A stretch of DNA of 64,000 bases from Rhodopseudomonas palustris (lineage in GTDB: Bacteria; Pseudomonadota; Alphaproteobacteria; Rhizobiales; Xanthobacteraceae): assembly GCF_013415845.1 (NCBI RefSeq), contig NZ_CP058907.1, positions 248,001 to 312,000 on the forward strand, read 5' to 3'. Below are positions 19,854 through 29,202 of the stretch, piece by piece. Positions within the stretch are counted from its first letter, which is position 1; each line of letters begins with the position of its first letter. Both the position numbers and the translations under genes were made by a program. Under the pieces are notes generated by a model, which saw nothing but the letters and a program-made list of their open reading frames with translations, searched no databases and was not told where the DNA came from.

Positions 19854-20915
19854 ATGAACGCGATCACACGCCGCCGCCTGCTGGCGACCGCTGCTGGCCT
19901 TGCCGCGACGGCCGGGCTCTCCTCCCTATGGATCTCCCGCATGAGCTATTACCAAGGCCCGGTCACCGATCACTTCGACGGCACGCGCTTCTTCGATCCC
20001 GATGGCGCGCCGCCGAAGAGCTTCTGGGAGGTGATGCGCTGGCGGTTCAGCCACAAGCCGGCGCAATGGCCCGAATGGGCACCGAGCCCGTTCGCCGACA
20101 CCCCGCCGCCCCGCGTCGACGGCGCCGGCGTCAGGCTGGTTTATGTCGGCCATGCGAGCTGGCTGATCCAGACCGCCGGGCTCAACATTCTGATCGACCC
20201 GGTATGGTCGGAGCGGGTGTCGCCGGTGAGCTTCGCCGGGCCGAAGCGGCACAACGATCCGGGCATCGCGTTCGACCGCCTGCCGAAGATCGACGTGGTG
20301 CTGGTGTCGCACGGCCATTACGACCATCTCGACCTCGCTACGCTGTCGCGGCTTGCCGCTGCGCATGCGCCGCGGGTGATCACGCCGCTCGGCAATGATC
20401 TGACGATGACGGCGCATGACGACAGCATCCGCGCCGAAGCTTATGACTGGAGCGACCGGGTCGAACTGAACGATCGCGTCGCCGTGACGCTGGTGCCGAC
20501 CCGGCACTGGACCGCGCGCGGCCTGTTCGACCGCAATCGCGCGCTGTGGGCCAGCTTCGTGCTCGAAACGCCTGCCGGCAGGATCTACGTGGTGTGCGAC
20601 TCCGGCTATGGCGACGGCCGGCATTTCCGCCGCGTCCGCGATGCGCACGCCCCGCTGAAGCTGGCGATCCTGCCGATCGGCGCCTACGAGCCGCGCTGGT
20701 TCATGCAGGATCAGCACATGAACCCGGCCGATGCGGTGAAGGCGCTGGCCGATTGCGGCGCCGAGCGGGCGCTCGCCAATCACCACGGCACTTTCCAGCT
20801 CACCGACGAGGCGATCGATGCTCCCGAGCAGGCGCTGTATGCGGCGCTCGATGCCGAGGGCGTGCCGCGTGAGCGGTTTCCGGTGCTGAAGCCCGGGCAG
20901 GTGTTCGAGCTGTGA
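19854..20915 (+). CDS. MBL-fold metallohydrolase, exported (NAPE-PLD/UlaG-like)
   Basis: 353 residues. The N-terminus TRRRLLATAAGLAATAGLSS resembles a twin-arginine signal, so export in folded form is likely. The metallo-beta-lactamase core has the zinc motif SHGHYDHLD near residue 150, an upstream HASWLIQTAGLNILIDPVW strand, a histidine in PTRHWTARG, the CDSGYGDG aspartate, and a last histidine in LANHHGTFQL. The order fits the NAPE-PLD/UlaG-like subgroup, which includes phosphodiesterases and lactonases. The substrate is not predictable. It follows the toxin gene by 4 bases and converges on the SIMPL gene. Confidence 0.88.
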   Translation: MNAITRRRLLATAAGLAATAGLSSLWISRMSYYQGPVTDHFDGTRFFDPDGAPPKSFWEVMRWRFSHKPAQWPEWAPSPFADTPPPRVDGAGVRLVYVGHASWLIQTAGLNILIDPVWSERVSPVSFAGPKRHNDPGIAFDRLPKIDVVLVSHGHYDHLDLATLSRLAAAHAPRVITPLGNDLTMTAHDDSIRAEAYDWSDRVELNDRVAVTLVPTRHWTARGLFDRNRALWASFVLETPAGRIYVVCDSGYGDGRHFRRVRDAHAPLKLAILPIGAYEPRWFMQDQHMNPADAVKALADCGAERALANHHGTFQLTDEAIDAPEQALYAALDAEGVPRERFPVLKPGQVFEL

Positions 20916-20924
20916 GCGTCGTGC

Positions 20925-21623
20925 TTACTGCGCCTTGACGCCCCAGTTCACCGTGACCGACACGTTCAGGGATTGCTCGCCCGGCGCAACCTGAGCGCCG
21001 GCCGACAGATCCGCCGCCATCTTGCGCATCGGCATGACGCCGGGGCCGGAATCCTCCGCGATCGACACCGGCGCCCCGAGTGTGAGGCCGGCGGCACGGG
21101 CGTAGATTTCGGCTTTGCGGCGCGCATCGGCGACCGCTTCGGTCCGCGCTTCGTCGAGCAGTTTCGATGCGTTGCTGACCGTGAAGCTGATGCCGCGAAC
21201 CTCATTGGCGCCGGCCACCATCAGCCGGTCGAGAATGCCCGCCACCGCCGCGATGTCGCGCACCCGCACCGATACGATGTTCTTGGCCACATAGCCGGTG
21301 ACCTCGCTCGGGCCGGGACGGTCGGCGTATTGCGGCTGCAGCGACAATTGCGAGGTCTGGATGTCCTTGCCGTCGATGCCGGCATTCTTCAACTCCAGCA
21401 ACACCTTGCCGATCGCCAGATTGGTGGCTTCCGCCGCCGCGCGGGCCGACTTGGCGAAGTTCGACACCCCGGCTTCGATCACGGCGGTGTCGGGCGCGAC
21501 CGACTTCTGGGCTTCCCCGCGCACAACGATGCCCGGCGGCGGGACATCCTGGGCGCGGGCCGGGAGCGTGACGAACAGGCAGCAGGTGGCGGCAGCGATG
21601 GAGAGCGAGCGGAGCATATTCAT
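20925..21623 (-). CDS. SIMPL-domain (DUF541) periplasmic protein
   Basis: 232 residues with a signal peptide (SLSIAAATCCLFVTLPARAQ). The SIMPL domain shows IVVRGEAQKSVAPDTAVIEAG, then VTGYVAKNIVSVRVRDI and ARRKAEIYARAAGLTLGAP, as in E. coli YggE, linked to oxidative stress protection. Its ATG overlaps the stop of the upstream GyrI-like gene by four bases (ATGA), so the two are translationally coupled. The molecular role is unknown. Confidence 0.88.
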   Translation of the reverse strand: MNMLRSLSIAAATCCLFVTLPARAQDVPPPGIVVRGEAQKSVAPDTAVIEAGVSNFAKSARAAAEATNLAIGKVLLELKNAGIDGKDIQTSQLSLQPQYADRPGPSEVTGYVAKNIVSVRVRDIAAVAGILDRLMVAGANEVRGISFTVSNASKLLDEARTEAVADARRKAEIYARAAGLTLGAPVSIAEDSGPGVMPMRKMAADLSAGAQVAPGEQSLNVSVTVNWGVKAQ

Positions 21624-22402
21624 TTCATCGGCACGTAAACGTTGATCACCAGCTTGTCTTCGGCGGTCTTCAGCGGGTCGGTCATGTATTCCTCGATGAA
21701 GGTGTCCTTGGCCTCGAGCTTCTTGTCGTCGAGGAAGTTGGTGATCGCCTCGTAGGTGTTGTCCATGTTGTCGTAGGAGCCGCGGTGGACGAATTTCAGC
21801 GCCTTGCCGTCAGGCGACTTGCCGATGCTCATCGACTTGCCGAGGTTCTTCGGTTCCTGCGGCACCGGGATTTGCGCCTGGAAGGTGAAGCCGGCGTCGT
21901 CGGTCGAGGTGTAGACGATCATCGGGTTGCCGTTCGGCGCGATGCCTTGCTTGTCGAGCAGCGCGGTCAGCGACTTGAACGCGTCCATCAGGCTGTCGAA
22001 GGCGTTGTCCCAGTTCGCCTTGCCCTTCAGGATCACCACCGTCTTCGGCTCCAGCGTGCTCTCTTCGCCGAACGGATCGGCGGTCTGCACCGGCGCGGGA
22101 GCGGACGGCGCCGCCGGGGTCTGGGTCGCTGACGGAGCCGACGGCGTGGTCGGAACAGGCGTCGCGGACGGCGCTTCGCTCGCGGCCGGCGGCGTGGCAG
22201 GCGCGGGGGCCGCCGGAGTTGCGGACGTGGCAGGCGCCGCCGGCGTCTGAGCTTGTGCCGGTGCTGCGGCCGGCGGCTTGTCCTTGGCGTCCTTGCTGGC
22301 ATCGGGGGCGGTCTGGGCCGATGCGCCGGCGATTCCGAGCGTCAGCACCAGCGCCGGCATCAGCCCGACACGCGTAAGACCAAACAGGCAGGGGCGTTCC
22401 AT
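21620..22402 (-). CDS. Exported GyrI-like effector-binding domain protein
   Basis: 260 residues. The start at 22402 (MERPCLFGL) has GGGAGAG in front; the frame is open 19 codons further up. A signal sequence (about residues 8-30) is followed by a linker of about 85 residues made almost only of Ala, Pro, Thr and Ser. The C-terminal domain of about 150 residues (NPMIVYTSTDDAGFTFQAQIPVP, listed in part) resembles GyrI/AraC effector-binding domains, with a final KLVINVYVPMK strand. Such domains are usually cytoplasmic ligand sensors, so an envelope copy is unusual. It overlaps the SIMPL gene. Confidence 0.8.
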   Translation of the reverse strand: MERPCLFGLTRVGLMPALVLTLGIAGASAQTAPDASKDAKDKPPAAAPAQAQTPAAPATSATPAAPAPATPPAASEAPSATPVPTTPSAPSATQTPAAPSAPAPVQTADPFGEESTLEPKTVVILKGKANWDNAFDSLMDAFKSLTALLDKQGIAPNGNPMIVYTSTDDAGFTFQAQIPVPQEPKNLGKSMSIGKSPDGKALKFVHRGSYDNMDNTYEAITNFLDDKKLEAKDTFIEEYMTDPLKTAEDKLVINVYVPMK

Positions 22403-22638
22403 TCCATCTCTCCCAAGGCCACCGCGAACGTCGCCCGACCTTCCCGCGTGGCGCAGCATCGGACTTCGCGCGAGTCACCGAGTCGAGCGGTTTCTCATAA
22501 CATCCGATCCGCGATTTCGTCCCATTCCGGCGAGCCATGCGACGGCCGTGTGGCTTCCCTGTGGCCGCGCGCCGCCGTGGGCGACGGACTGGCCAAACCA
22601 GCCCGGCTTCGCCATATAGGCGCAACGAGGACGAGAGC

Positions 22639-23520
22639 ATGAGCGCGCTGGATAACCGCCTGTTTGCCAAGATGAACGGCATCGGCAACGAGATCGTGGT
22701 GGTCGACCTGCGCGATCAGCCGGCGCCGGTGACGCCGGCCGATGCGCGGGCGGTGGCGGCCCACGTGCCCTACGATCAACTGATGCTGTTGCAGCCGGCG
22801 CGGCTGCCCGGCACCGAAGCCTTCGTCCGGATCTACAACAATGACGGCTCCGAATCCGGCGCCTGTGGTAACGGCATGCGCTGCGTCGCGCGGCAGATGT
22901 TTGCAGGCAGCGACAAGAACGGCCTGACCTTCGAGACCCGCGCCGGCCTGCTCAATTGCTGGCGGGGCCCGGCCGACGGCCTCTACACCGTCGACATGGG
23001 TGAGCCGAAGTTCGGTTGGCAGGACATCCCGCTCGCCGAGGAATTCCGCGACACCCGGATGATCGAACTGCAGATTGGCCCGATCGACGCGCCGGTGCTG
23101 CATACGCCGTCGGTGGTCAGCATGGGCAATCCGCACGCGATCTTCTGGGTCGACGATGTGAACGCCTATGATCTCGGCCGGTTCGGACCGCTGCTGGAGA
23201 ACCACCCGATCTTCCCGGAGCGCGCCAACATCACGCTCGCCCACATCGTCGACCGTCAGCACATCACCATGCGGACCTGGGAACGCGGCGCCGGGCTGAC
23301 CAAGGCGTGCGGCTCCGCCGCCTGCGCCACCGCGGTCGCGGCGGCGCGGCTGAAGCGCACCCACCGGACTGTCGAGATGACGCTGCCGGGCGGCCAACTC
23401 ACCATCGAGTGGCGCGAGAGCGACAATCACGTGCTGATGACCGGCGGTGCCGCATTCGAGTTCGAAGGCCGGTTCGACCCGGCGCTATTCTCCGGCGCGC
23501 TCGACCCGACTGGCGCCTGA
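22639..23520 (+). CDS. dapF: Diaminopimelate epimerase
   Basis: Converts LL- to meso-diaminopimelate, for lysine and peptidoglycan. In its 293 residues are [16 protein letters not shown] near the N-terminus, the first catalytic cysteine Cys76 in [12 protein letters not shown], and the second, Cys224, in [27 protein letters not shown] is also typical. The ATG at 22639 follows GAGGACGAG. The frame is open 34 codons further up without family similarity. Its TGA shares a base with the ATG of mtaB, so the pair is co-translated. Confidence 0.98.
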   Translation: MSALDNRLFAKMNGIGNEIVVVDLRDQPAPVTPADARAVAAHVPYDQLMLLQPARLPGTEAFVRIYNNDGSESGACGNGMRCVARQMFAGSDKNGLTFETRAGLLNCWRGPADGLYTVDMGEPKFGWQDIPLAEEFRDTRMIELQIGPIDAPVLHTPSVVSMGNPHAIFWVDDVNAYDLGRFGPLLENHPIFPERANITLAHIVDRQHITMRTWERGAGLTKACGSAACATAVAAARLKRTHRTVEMTLPGGQLTIEWRESDNHVLMTGGAAFEFEGRFDPALFSGALDPTGA

Positions 23521-24791
23521 TGGCCGTCGAGGTCGTCACCTTCGGCTGCCGCCTCAATGCGTTCGAGTCCGAGCTGATCCGGCGCGAAGCGGAAGGCGCC
23601 GGCCTCGCCGACGCCATCGTGGTCAATAGCTGCGCAGTCACCAACGAGGCCGTGGCGCAGGCGCGGCAGCAGATCCGCAAGCTGAAGCGCGCGCGCCCCG
23701 AAGCCCGGATCATCGTCACTGGCTGCGCGGCGCAGACCGAGCCGGCGACGTTCGCCGCAATGGCAGAGGTCGACCGCGTCATCGGCAACGACGACAAGAC
23801 CCGCAGCGATGCCTGGCACGCCGCCAAGAGTGCACTCGAGGCCAGCCCAAGCTTCGGACTCGACACCGAGCAGAAGATCGCGGTCGCCGACATCATGGCG
23901 GTGCGCGAAATGGCGCCGCATCTGCTGGACGGTTACCAGAGCGGGCTGCCGCGGGTGTTCGTGCAGGTGCAGAACGGCTGCGACCATCGCTGCACCTTCT
24001 GCATCATCCCGTATGGACGCGGTAACTCCCGATCGGTGCCGGTCGGCGCGGTGGTCGAACAGGTGCGGCTGCTGGCCGAGCGTGGCCACGCCGAGATCGT
24101 GCTGACCGGCGTCGACCTGACCAGCTATGGGGCCGACCTGCCGGGCGCGCCGAAGCTCGGCACGCTGGTTAAGAAAGTGTTACGGCACGTGCCGGAGCTG
24201 CAGCGGCTGCGGATCTCGTCGATCGATCAGGTCGAGGCCGATCGCGACCTGATCGATGCGCTCGCCACCGAGCCGCGGCTGATGCCGCATCTGCACCTGT
24301 CGCTGCAGGCCGGCGATGATCTGATCCTCAAACGGATGAAGCGCCGGCATGCGCGGGCCGATGCGATCGCGTTCTGTGCCGAGGTGCGGCGGCGGCGGCC
24401 GGACATCGCGCTCGGCGCCGATCTGATCGCCGGATTTCCGACCGAGACCGAGGAGATGTTTCAGCGCTCGCTCGACCTGGTCGAGGAATGCGGCCTGACG
24501 TTTCTGCACGTTTTTCCGTATTCACCGCGCCCCGGCACACCCGCGGCGCGGATGCCGCAGCTCGATGGCCGCGTGATCCGCGACCGCGCCGCCCGCCTGC
24601 GTGCCGCAGGCGAAGCAGCGCTGCAGCGGCGGCTGGCCGCGGAGATCGGCGCCACGCGCGCGGTGCTGATCGAGAGCCCGACACAGGGCCGCACCGAGCA
24701 CTTCCTTCCGGTCGCGATCTCAGGCGCGACGCCGGGCGAGGTGCAGACCCTGCGGATCATCGGGCACGATGGCGCGCGACTGACCGCGTAG
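23520..24791 (+). CDS. mtaB: tRNA methylthiotransferase MtaB-like (t6A to ms2t6A)
   Basis: Radical-SAM enzyme of the MiaB/RimO/MtaB group, 423 residues; adds a methylthio group to t6A37 of tRNA. The N-terminal domain holds three cluster cysteines (TFGCRLNAFES, VVNSCAVTNEA, VTGCAAQTEP), and the radical-SAM motif CDHRCTFCIIPYGRG is near residue 155. The C-terminal TRAM-like domain (residues about 365-423) is short. The C-terminal group and the adjacent tsaD, which makes t6A, support MtaB rather than MiaB, but the substrate is inferred. It overlaps dapF (TGATG). Confidence 0.88.
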   Translation: MAVEVVTFGCRLNAFESELIRREAEGAGLADAIVVNSCAVTNEAVAQARQQIRKLKRARPEARIIVTGCAAQTEPATFAAMAEVDRVIGNDDKTRSDAWHAAKSALEASPSFGLDTEQKIAVADIMAVREMAPHLLDGYQSGLPRVFVQVQNGCDHRCTFCIIPYGRGNSRSVPVGAVVEQVRLLAERGHAEIVLTGVDLTSYGADLPGAPKLGTLVKKVLRHVPELQRLRISSIDQVEADRDLIDALATEPRLMPHLHLSLQAGDDLILKRMKRRHARADAIAFCAEVRRRRPDIALGADLIAGFPTETEEMFQRSLDLVEECGLTFLHVFPYSPRPGTPAARMPQLDGRVIRDRAARLRAAGEAALQRRLAAEIGATRAVLIESPTQGRTEHFLPVAISGATPGEVQTLRIIGHDGARLTA

Positions 24792-24800
24792 AGACGCGAA

Positions 24801-25463
24801 TTACTTCAGCGTCCACACGCCGGTGTGTTTGATTTCGGAATCCTCCAGTTCGCGCGTCACCGGCACACCGTAGCTCGCGAGCTGCACGAGCTGGTCCTTC
24901 GGCAGATAGTAACGCCCCGGATCACCGATCAGCACCCGCGCGCCTTGCGCGACACGGTTTTGCAGAAACGTAAACGCAAGCCCGGCGATGTCCTGCTGAT
25001 AGAAGATATCGCCGGCGAGCACAGCCTGCGCGGGCAGCGGGTGCGGCCCGGCAAGCAGATCGTCGCCGCAGACGTCGATCGCGACGCCGTTGGCCGCAGC
25101 GTTGACCAGGATCGCCTCGCGCGCGAAGCCGTCGATATCGAACGCGGTGACGCTGCGCGCGCCGGCCTTCATCGCCGCGATCGCCACCAGCCCGGAGCCG
25201 GAGGCGAGATCGATCACCTCCTTGCCCGCGACATCCTGCGGATGATCCAGCACATAGCGCGCCAGCGCCTGTCCGCCGGCCCAGGCGAACGCCCAGAATG
25301 GCGGAGGCAGCCCGGCCTCGCCAAGCTCTTCTTCGGTCTTGCTCCACAACGGCAGCGCCTCGTCGGCGACGTGCAGCCTCACCTCCGGCACCAACGGCAC
25401 CTCGCGCAGCCGGGTGTTGGCGTGGATGAAGGCGATCGGATCGGTAATGGTGGAGGTGCTCAT
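24801..25463 (-). CDS. Lysine methyltransferase homologue of ETF-beta KMT (METTL20)
   Basis: A 220-residue class I SAM methyltransferase. The SAM motif I is DLASGSGLVAIAAMKAG near residue 88, followed by the acidic VTAFDID loop and a GDIFYQ catalytic region. The N-terminal segment LVPEVRLHVADEALPLW and PPPFWAFAWAGGQALARYV is characteristic of METTL20, the mitochondrial enzyme that trimethylates lysines of the electron transfer flavoprotein beta subunit; alphaproteobacterial homologues with the same activity are known. ETF genes are not in this window. PrmA-like methyltransferases are the alternative. It converges with mtaB, with a 9-base gap. Confidence 0.85.
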   Translation of the reverse strand: MSTSTITDPIAFIHANTRLREVPLVPEVRLHVADEALPLWSKTEEELGEAGLPPPFWAFAWAGGQALARYVLDHPQDVAGKEVIDLASGSGLVAIAAMKAGARSVTAFDIDGFAREAILVNAAANGVAIDVCGDDLLAGPHPLPAQAVLAGDIFYQQDIAGLAFTFLQNRVAQGARVLIGDPGRYYLPKDQLVQLASYGVPVTRELEDSEIKHTGVWTLK

Positions 25464-25518
25464 CGCGCGGTGATGGGCGAGCTACGAAGAGATGTAAAGC
25501 GTTGCTCTAAGCCAACCA

Positions 25519-25622
25519 CGTCATCGCCCGCGCAGGCGGGCGATCCAGTATCGGAGAGAGCCCGAGATCCGATCGCGAACGCTCTGGAATACTGGATCCC
25601 CCGCATCCGCGGGGGATGACGT
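25519..25622. repeat. Interspersed nested-palindrome repeat, family C
   Basis: It begins CGTCATCGCCCGCGCAGGCG and ends with the inverted CCGCGGGGGATGACG. The middle carries a GATCCAGTA...TACTGGATC pair. It lies between divergent or convergent single genes. A degenerate left half recurs at about 61278-61306. Confidence 0.8.
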
Positions 25623-25647
25623 CACAATATAATCAGTGCGACTTAGG

Positions 25648-26061
25648 CTACAGCCCGCCCATCTTGCAGACCAGTTTCCACTCTTCGGCCGTCACCGGCT
25701 GCACCGACAGCCGCGAATATTTCATCAGCGCCATTTCGGCGAGCCGGGGTTCGGCCTTGACGGCGGCGAGGGTCACCGGGGTCTTCAGCGGCTTATCGGC
25801 CTTGATATCGACGCAGACGAACTTGCCGCTGGCATCGGTCGGATCCGGATAGGCCTCGCGGATGATTTCGGCGATGCCGACGATCTCCTTGCCTTCATTG
25901 GAGTGATAGAAGAATGCGCGGTCGCCGCGCCGCATCGCCACCATGTGCAGCTTGGCGGAGTGATTGCGCACGCCGGTCCAGGCTTCGCCGGCGGCGCCCT
26001 TGGCGACCTGCTGGTCCCACGACCACACAGACGGCTCGGATTTCACCAGCCAATACGCCAC
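25648..26061 (-). CDS. EVE-domain protein
   Basis: 137 residues forming one EVE domain (PUA-like fold), which in characterised members binds modified bases in RNA or DNA. Typical motifs: MAYWLVKSEPSVWSWDQQ, EAWTGVRNHSAKLHM, GDRAFFYHSNEGKEIVGIA and SVQPVTAEEWK near the end. It begins 3 bases after the gpsA stop, so it is downstream in the tsaD-gpsA-EVE direction. Its cellular target is unknown. Confidence 0.93.
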   Translation of the reverse strand: MAYWLVKSEPSVWSWDQQVAKGAAGEAWTGVRNHSAKLHMVAMRRGDRAFFYHSNEGKEIVGIAEIIREAYPDPTDASGKFVCVDIKADKPLKTPVTLAAVKAEPRLAEMALMKYSRLSVQPVTAEEWKLVCKMGGL

Positions 26062-26063
26062 GT

Positions 26064-27053
26064 CTATTCCTCCGCCTTGAGAGGGCGCGTCAGCAGCCCT
26101 TCGATCGCTGCATCGACGCTGAGCTTGCCGCCGAGCACGGCCGCCACCGCGGTCGAGATCGGCATGTCGATGTCTTTGGCCTGCGCCATCTCCAGCAGCA
26201 CCGGTGCGGTGTAGTAGCCTTCCGCCAGCTTGCCGTGCGCGGCGGACTCGATCCCTTCGCCGCGGCCGAGCGCCATGCCGAACGAGAAGTTACGCGACTG
26301 CGGCGTCGAGCAGCACATCGTCAAATCGCCGAGACCCGACAGGCCATGCATGGTCTCGATCCGCGCCCCATAGGCCTTGCCGAACCGCACCAGTTCGACG
26401 AAGCCACGCGTCGTCATCGCCGCCAGCGCCGAGGCGCCGAGCTGCCGGCCCTCGACGATGCCGGCCGCGATCGCCAGCACGTTCTTGGTAGCGCCACCAA
26501 GTTCGACACCGCGCACGTCGGTCGAATGATACGGGCGGAAGCTGCCGGAATTCATCGCCTGGGCCAGCGCCTGCGCGCAGGCTGCGTCAGTGGCGGCGAT
26601 CGTCACCGCGGTCGGCAGGCCGCGCGCGACGTCGGCCGCAAAGCTCGGGCCCGAAAGGATCGCCGGGATCGCGGCCGGCGCCGCTTCGGCAATGATCTCA
26701 GTCATGAACCGATGGGTGCCGTGCTCGATACCCTTGGCGCAGGCGACCAGCGGCGTGCGCGGCGCGATCAGCGGCTGCAGCGACGTGACCACCTGGCGCA
26801 GCACCTGTGCCGGAACCACCAGCAGCAGCGCATCGGCGCGCGCCGCTTCGGCAAGATCGCGCGTCACCTGGATCGACGGCTCCAGCCGCACGCCCGGCAG
26901 GAAACGGCTCTCGCGCGCCGCGATCAGATGCTCGGCGTTGCCGGCATCGTGCTCCCACAACGTCACCTTTCGCCCGGCGCGCGCAGCAGTCTGCGCCAGC
27001 GCGGTGCCCCAGGCGCCGCCGCCGAGCACGGCAATCGAATTCAACGAACCCAT
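26064..27053 (-). CDS. gpsA: Glycerol-3-phosphate dehydrogenase [NAD(P)+]
   Basis: Makes sn-glycerol 3-phosphate from dihydroxyacetone phosphate for phospholipids. 329 residues. The Rossmann motif [18 protein letters not shown] opens the protein, followed by [35 protein letters not shown], the catalytic lysine region [16 protein letters not shown] and [15 protein letters not shown] follow, as in the family. The ATG at 27053 (MGSLNSIAV) is used; the upstream frame overlaps tsaD and is not gpsA-like. It lies between tsaD and EVE on one strand. Confidence 0.97.
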
Positions 27054-27088
27054 CGCAACATCATCCAAGCCACCGACACAGCCCGGCC

Positions 27089-28180
27089 TTAGAACCCGGC
27101 ACGCGTGTTGGCAAATTTCGCCGGTGCGGTGGCGTTGGCGTCGAGCAGCCAACGCGCGCGCGGCGCGGTATCCATCGTGTCGGTGAGGCCGAGCGCCAGC
27201 CGCTCGGCTCCGGCCCAGGCGATCATCGCGCCGTTGTCGGTGCACAGCGCCGGCGGTGGCACGATCAGCGTGGTCTGCACCTTGGCGGCGACTTCGCGCA
27301 GCATCCGGCGGATCGCCTGATTGGCGGCGGCGCCGCCGGCCGCGACCAGCGCCTTCGGCGGCCCGAACCGTTCCTTGAACAGCCGCAGCCCGGCGCCGAG
27401 CCGGTCGGCCACCGATTCCAGCACCGCGGCCTGAAAGCCCGCGCACAGATCGTTGATGTCCTGCGGATCGAGCGGCGTCAGCTTACCGGCCTCGTTGCGG
27501 ACCGCAGTCTTCAGCCCGGACAGAGAGAAATTGGCATCCTGGCGCCCGAGCATCGGGCGAGGAAATGCGAAGCGGTTGGGATCGCCGGCTTCGGCGGCGC
27601 GCTCGACCTGAGGGCCGCCGGGGTAGGGCAGGCCGAGCATCTTGGCGATCTTGTCGAATGCCTCGCCGATCGCGTCGTCGACCGTGGTGCCGAGCCGGAC
27701 GTAGTTGCCGACGCCGAGCACCGCGACGATCTGAGTGTGGCCGCCGGACGCGAGGAACAGACAGTAGGGAAACTCGACCGCGTCGGTCAGCCGCGGCGTC
27801 AGCGCATGGGCTTCGAGATGATTGACCGCGATCAGCGGTGTGCCGTGCACCAGCGCAATCGCCTTGGCGGTGGTCAGTCCGACGATCACGCCACCGATCA
27901 GCCCTGGCCCGGCGGCTGCCGCAACCCCGGACAGACTGGCGAACGCCACGCCGGCTTCGTTCATCGCCGCCGCAATGATGCCGTCGAGCACATCGACATG
28001 GGCGCGCGCGGCGATCTCCGGGACGACGCCACCAAAGGGGGCGTGTTCATCGGTCTGGGAACGCACGATATTGGAGAGGAGGCGCCCGCTGCCGTCGGCG
28101 GGACGCTCGACCACGGCGGCTGCGGTTTCATCGCAGGTGGTCTCGATCCCCAGCACCAGCAAGGCTTGTTCACTAGTCAA
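27089..28180 (-). CDS. tsaD: tRNA N6-threonylcarbamoyladenosine transferase TsaD
   Basis: Transfers the threonylcarbamoyl group to A37 in tRNAs reading ANN codons, with TsaB and TsaE. ASKHA fold with [14 protein letters not shown] at the N-terminus, the metal-binding HLEAH in [14 protein letters not shown], the catalytic [14 protein letters not shown] strand, [13 protein letters not shown] and [16 protein letters not shown]. The start is the odd point: a TTG at 28180, with AAGGG six bases upstream, gives [11 protein letters not shown], 363 residues. ATGs at 28234 and 28258 add a tail of 18-26 residues unlike the family. The family itself is certain. Confidence 0.95.
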
Positions 28181-28404
28181 ATTGAGCCCTTGCGTTTGCG
28201 CCCGAACCGGCGTTCTCCTTGCCTCGCGTAGCATTGCGGGGTCTTGGAATGCAATCATCCCCTTGGCGCCCTGCGGCCCCGGCAGATTGCGTGGGAGCAG
28301 CGAAGCGGGGCATTGCAGCGCGACCGGTTTTCACGCGGCTCAGGGTCATGCGGCCGGGCTTCTTCGGATTCATTTTCATCAATCGACAGGCGAGGACGTA
28401 ACGC

Positions 28405-29151
28405 GTGGCTTTGCTCGTCACCCGCCCGCAACCCGATGGCGACGCGACCGCGAAAGCGTTGCGCGCCAAGGGCTATGACGTGCTGCTGGCGCCGATGCTG
28501 CGGTTCGAGCCGGTGCCGTTCCCCGACGATCCCGACGCCCACTACACCGGCGTGATCGTCACCAGCGCCAATGCGCTGCGCGCGCTGGACGACCAGCCGG
28601 TGCTGGCGCGGCTGTTGAAACTGCCGCTGTTTGCGGTCGGCAAGCACACTGCTCGCAAGGCGCAGGACGCCGGCTTCAGCGACGTGATCGTGGCGGACGG
28701 CGACGCCGCCAAGCTCAGGATCAAGATCCGCGACAGCCTCCGCGGCACAGACAAGCGGGCTGGCGCGTTGCTGTATCTGGCGGGCGCCGATCTGTCGCGA
28801 GACCTCGCCGGCGAATTGCGCGAAGATGGCTTCGACGTCGTGATGCAGACCGCCTACCGGATGGTGCCGTTGCCGAGCCTGCCGGCGGACGTATGCGATG
28901 CCTTTGCGGCCAATCGCATCGAGGCGGTGCTGCACTACTCGCGGCGGAGCGCCCGGGCGTTCATCGACGCGACGCGGACCTCCGGCATCGAGATTTCGGC
29001 GCTGGCGATTCCGCAATGCTGCCTGTCGGAGGCGGTCTCCGAGGTAGTGCGCGAGGCTGGCGCCAACCAGGTGATGGTGGCGCGCAAGCCGGACGAAAAA
29101 GCGCTGCTCGAAGCGCTGGATCGGGCCCTCGGCCCGGCCAAAGTGAATTGA
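28405..29151 (+). CDS. hemD: Uroporphyrinogen-III synthase
   Basis: Closes hydroxymethylbilane to uroporphyrinogen III for heme, bacteriochlorophyll and B12. Two-domain HemD fold over 248 residues: LLVTRPQPDGDATAKALRAKG at the start, VIVTSANALRAL, FAVGKHTARKAQDAGF, LLYLAGADLSRDLAGEL and LHYSRRSARAF in the second half. The family is poorly conserved but these motifs fit. A GTG start is used, with GAGGACG in front. The usual neighbour hemC is not in the 224-base gap upstream. Mitofilin and hemY follow on the same strand. Confidence 0.92.
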   Translation: MALLVTRPQPDGDATAKALRAKGYDVLLAPMLRFEPVPFPDDPDAHYTGVIVTSANALRALDDQPVLARLLKLPLFAVGKHTARKAQDAGFSDVIVADGDAAKLRIKIRDSLRGTDKRAGALLYLAGADLSRDLAGELREDGFDVVMQTAYRMVPLPSLPADVCDAFAANRIEAVLHYSRRSARAFIDATRTSGIEISALAIPQCCLSEAVSEVVREAGANQVMVARKPDEKALLEALDRALGPAKVN

Positions 29152-29202
29152 TGCCGCGCCGGACCGCCGGCGCCGACAGGTAGCGACGAGGAAAATCCAA
29201 GG

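Noticed and set aside
26807..28231. Long plus-strand frame over gpsA and tsaD
   Set aside because: Antisense to two certain genes with no protein-like motifs.
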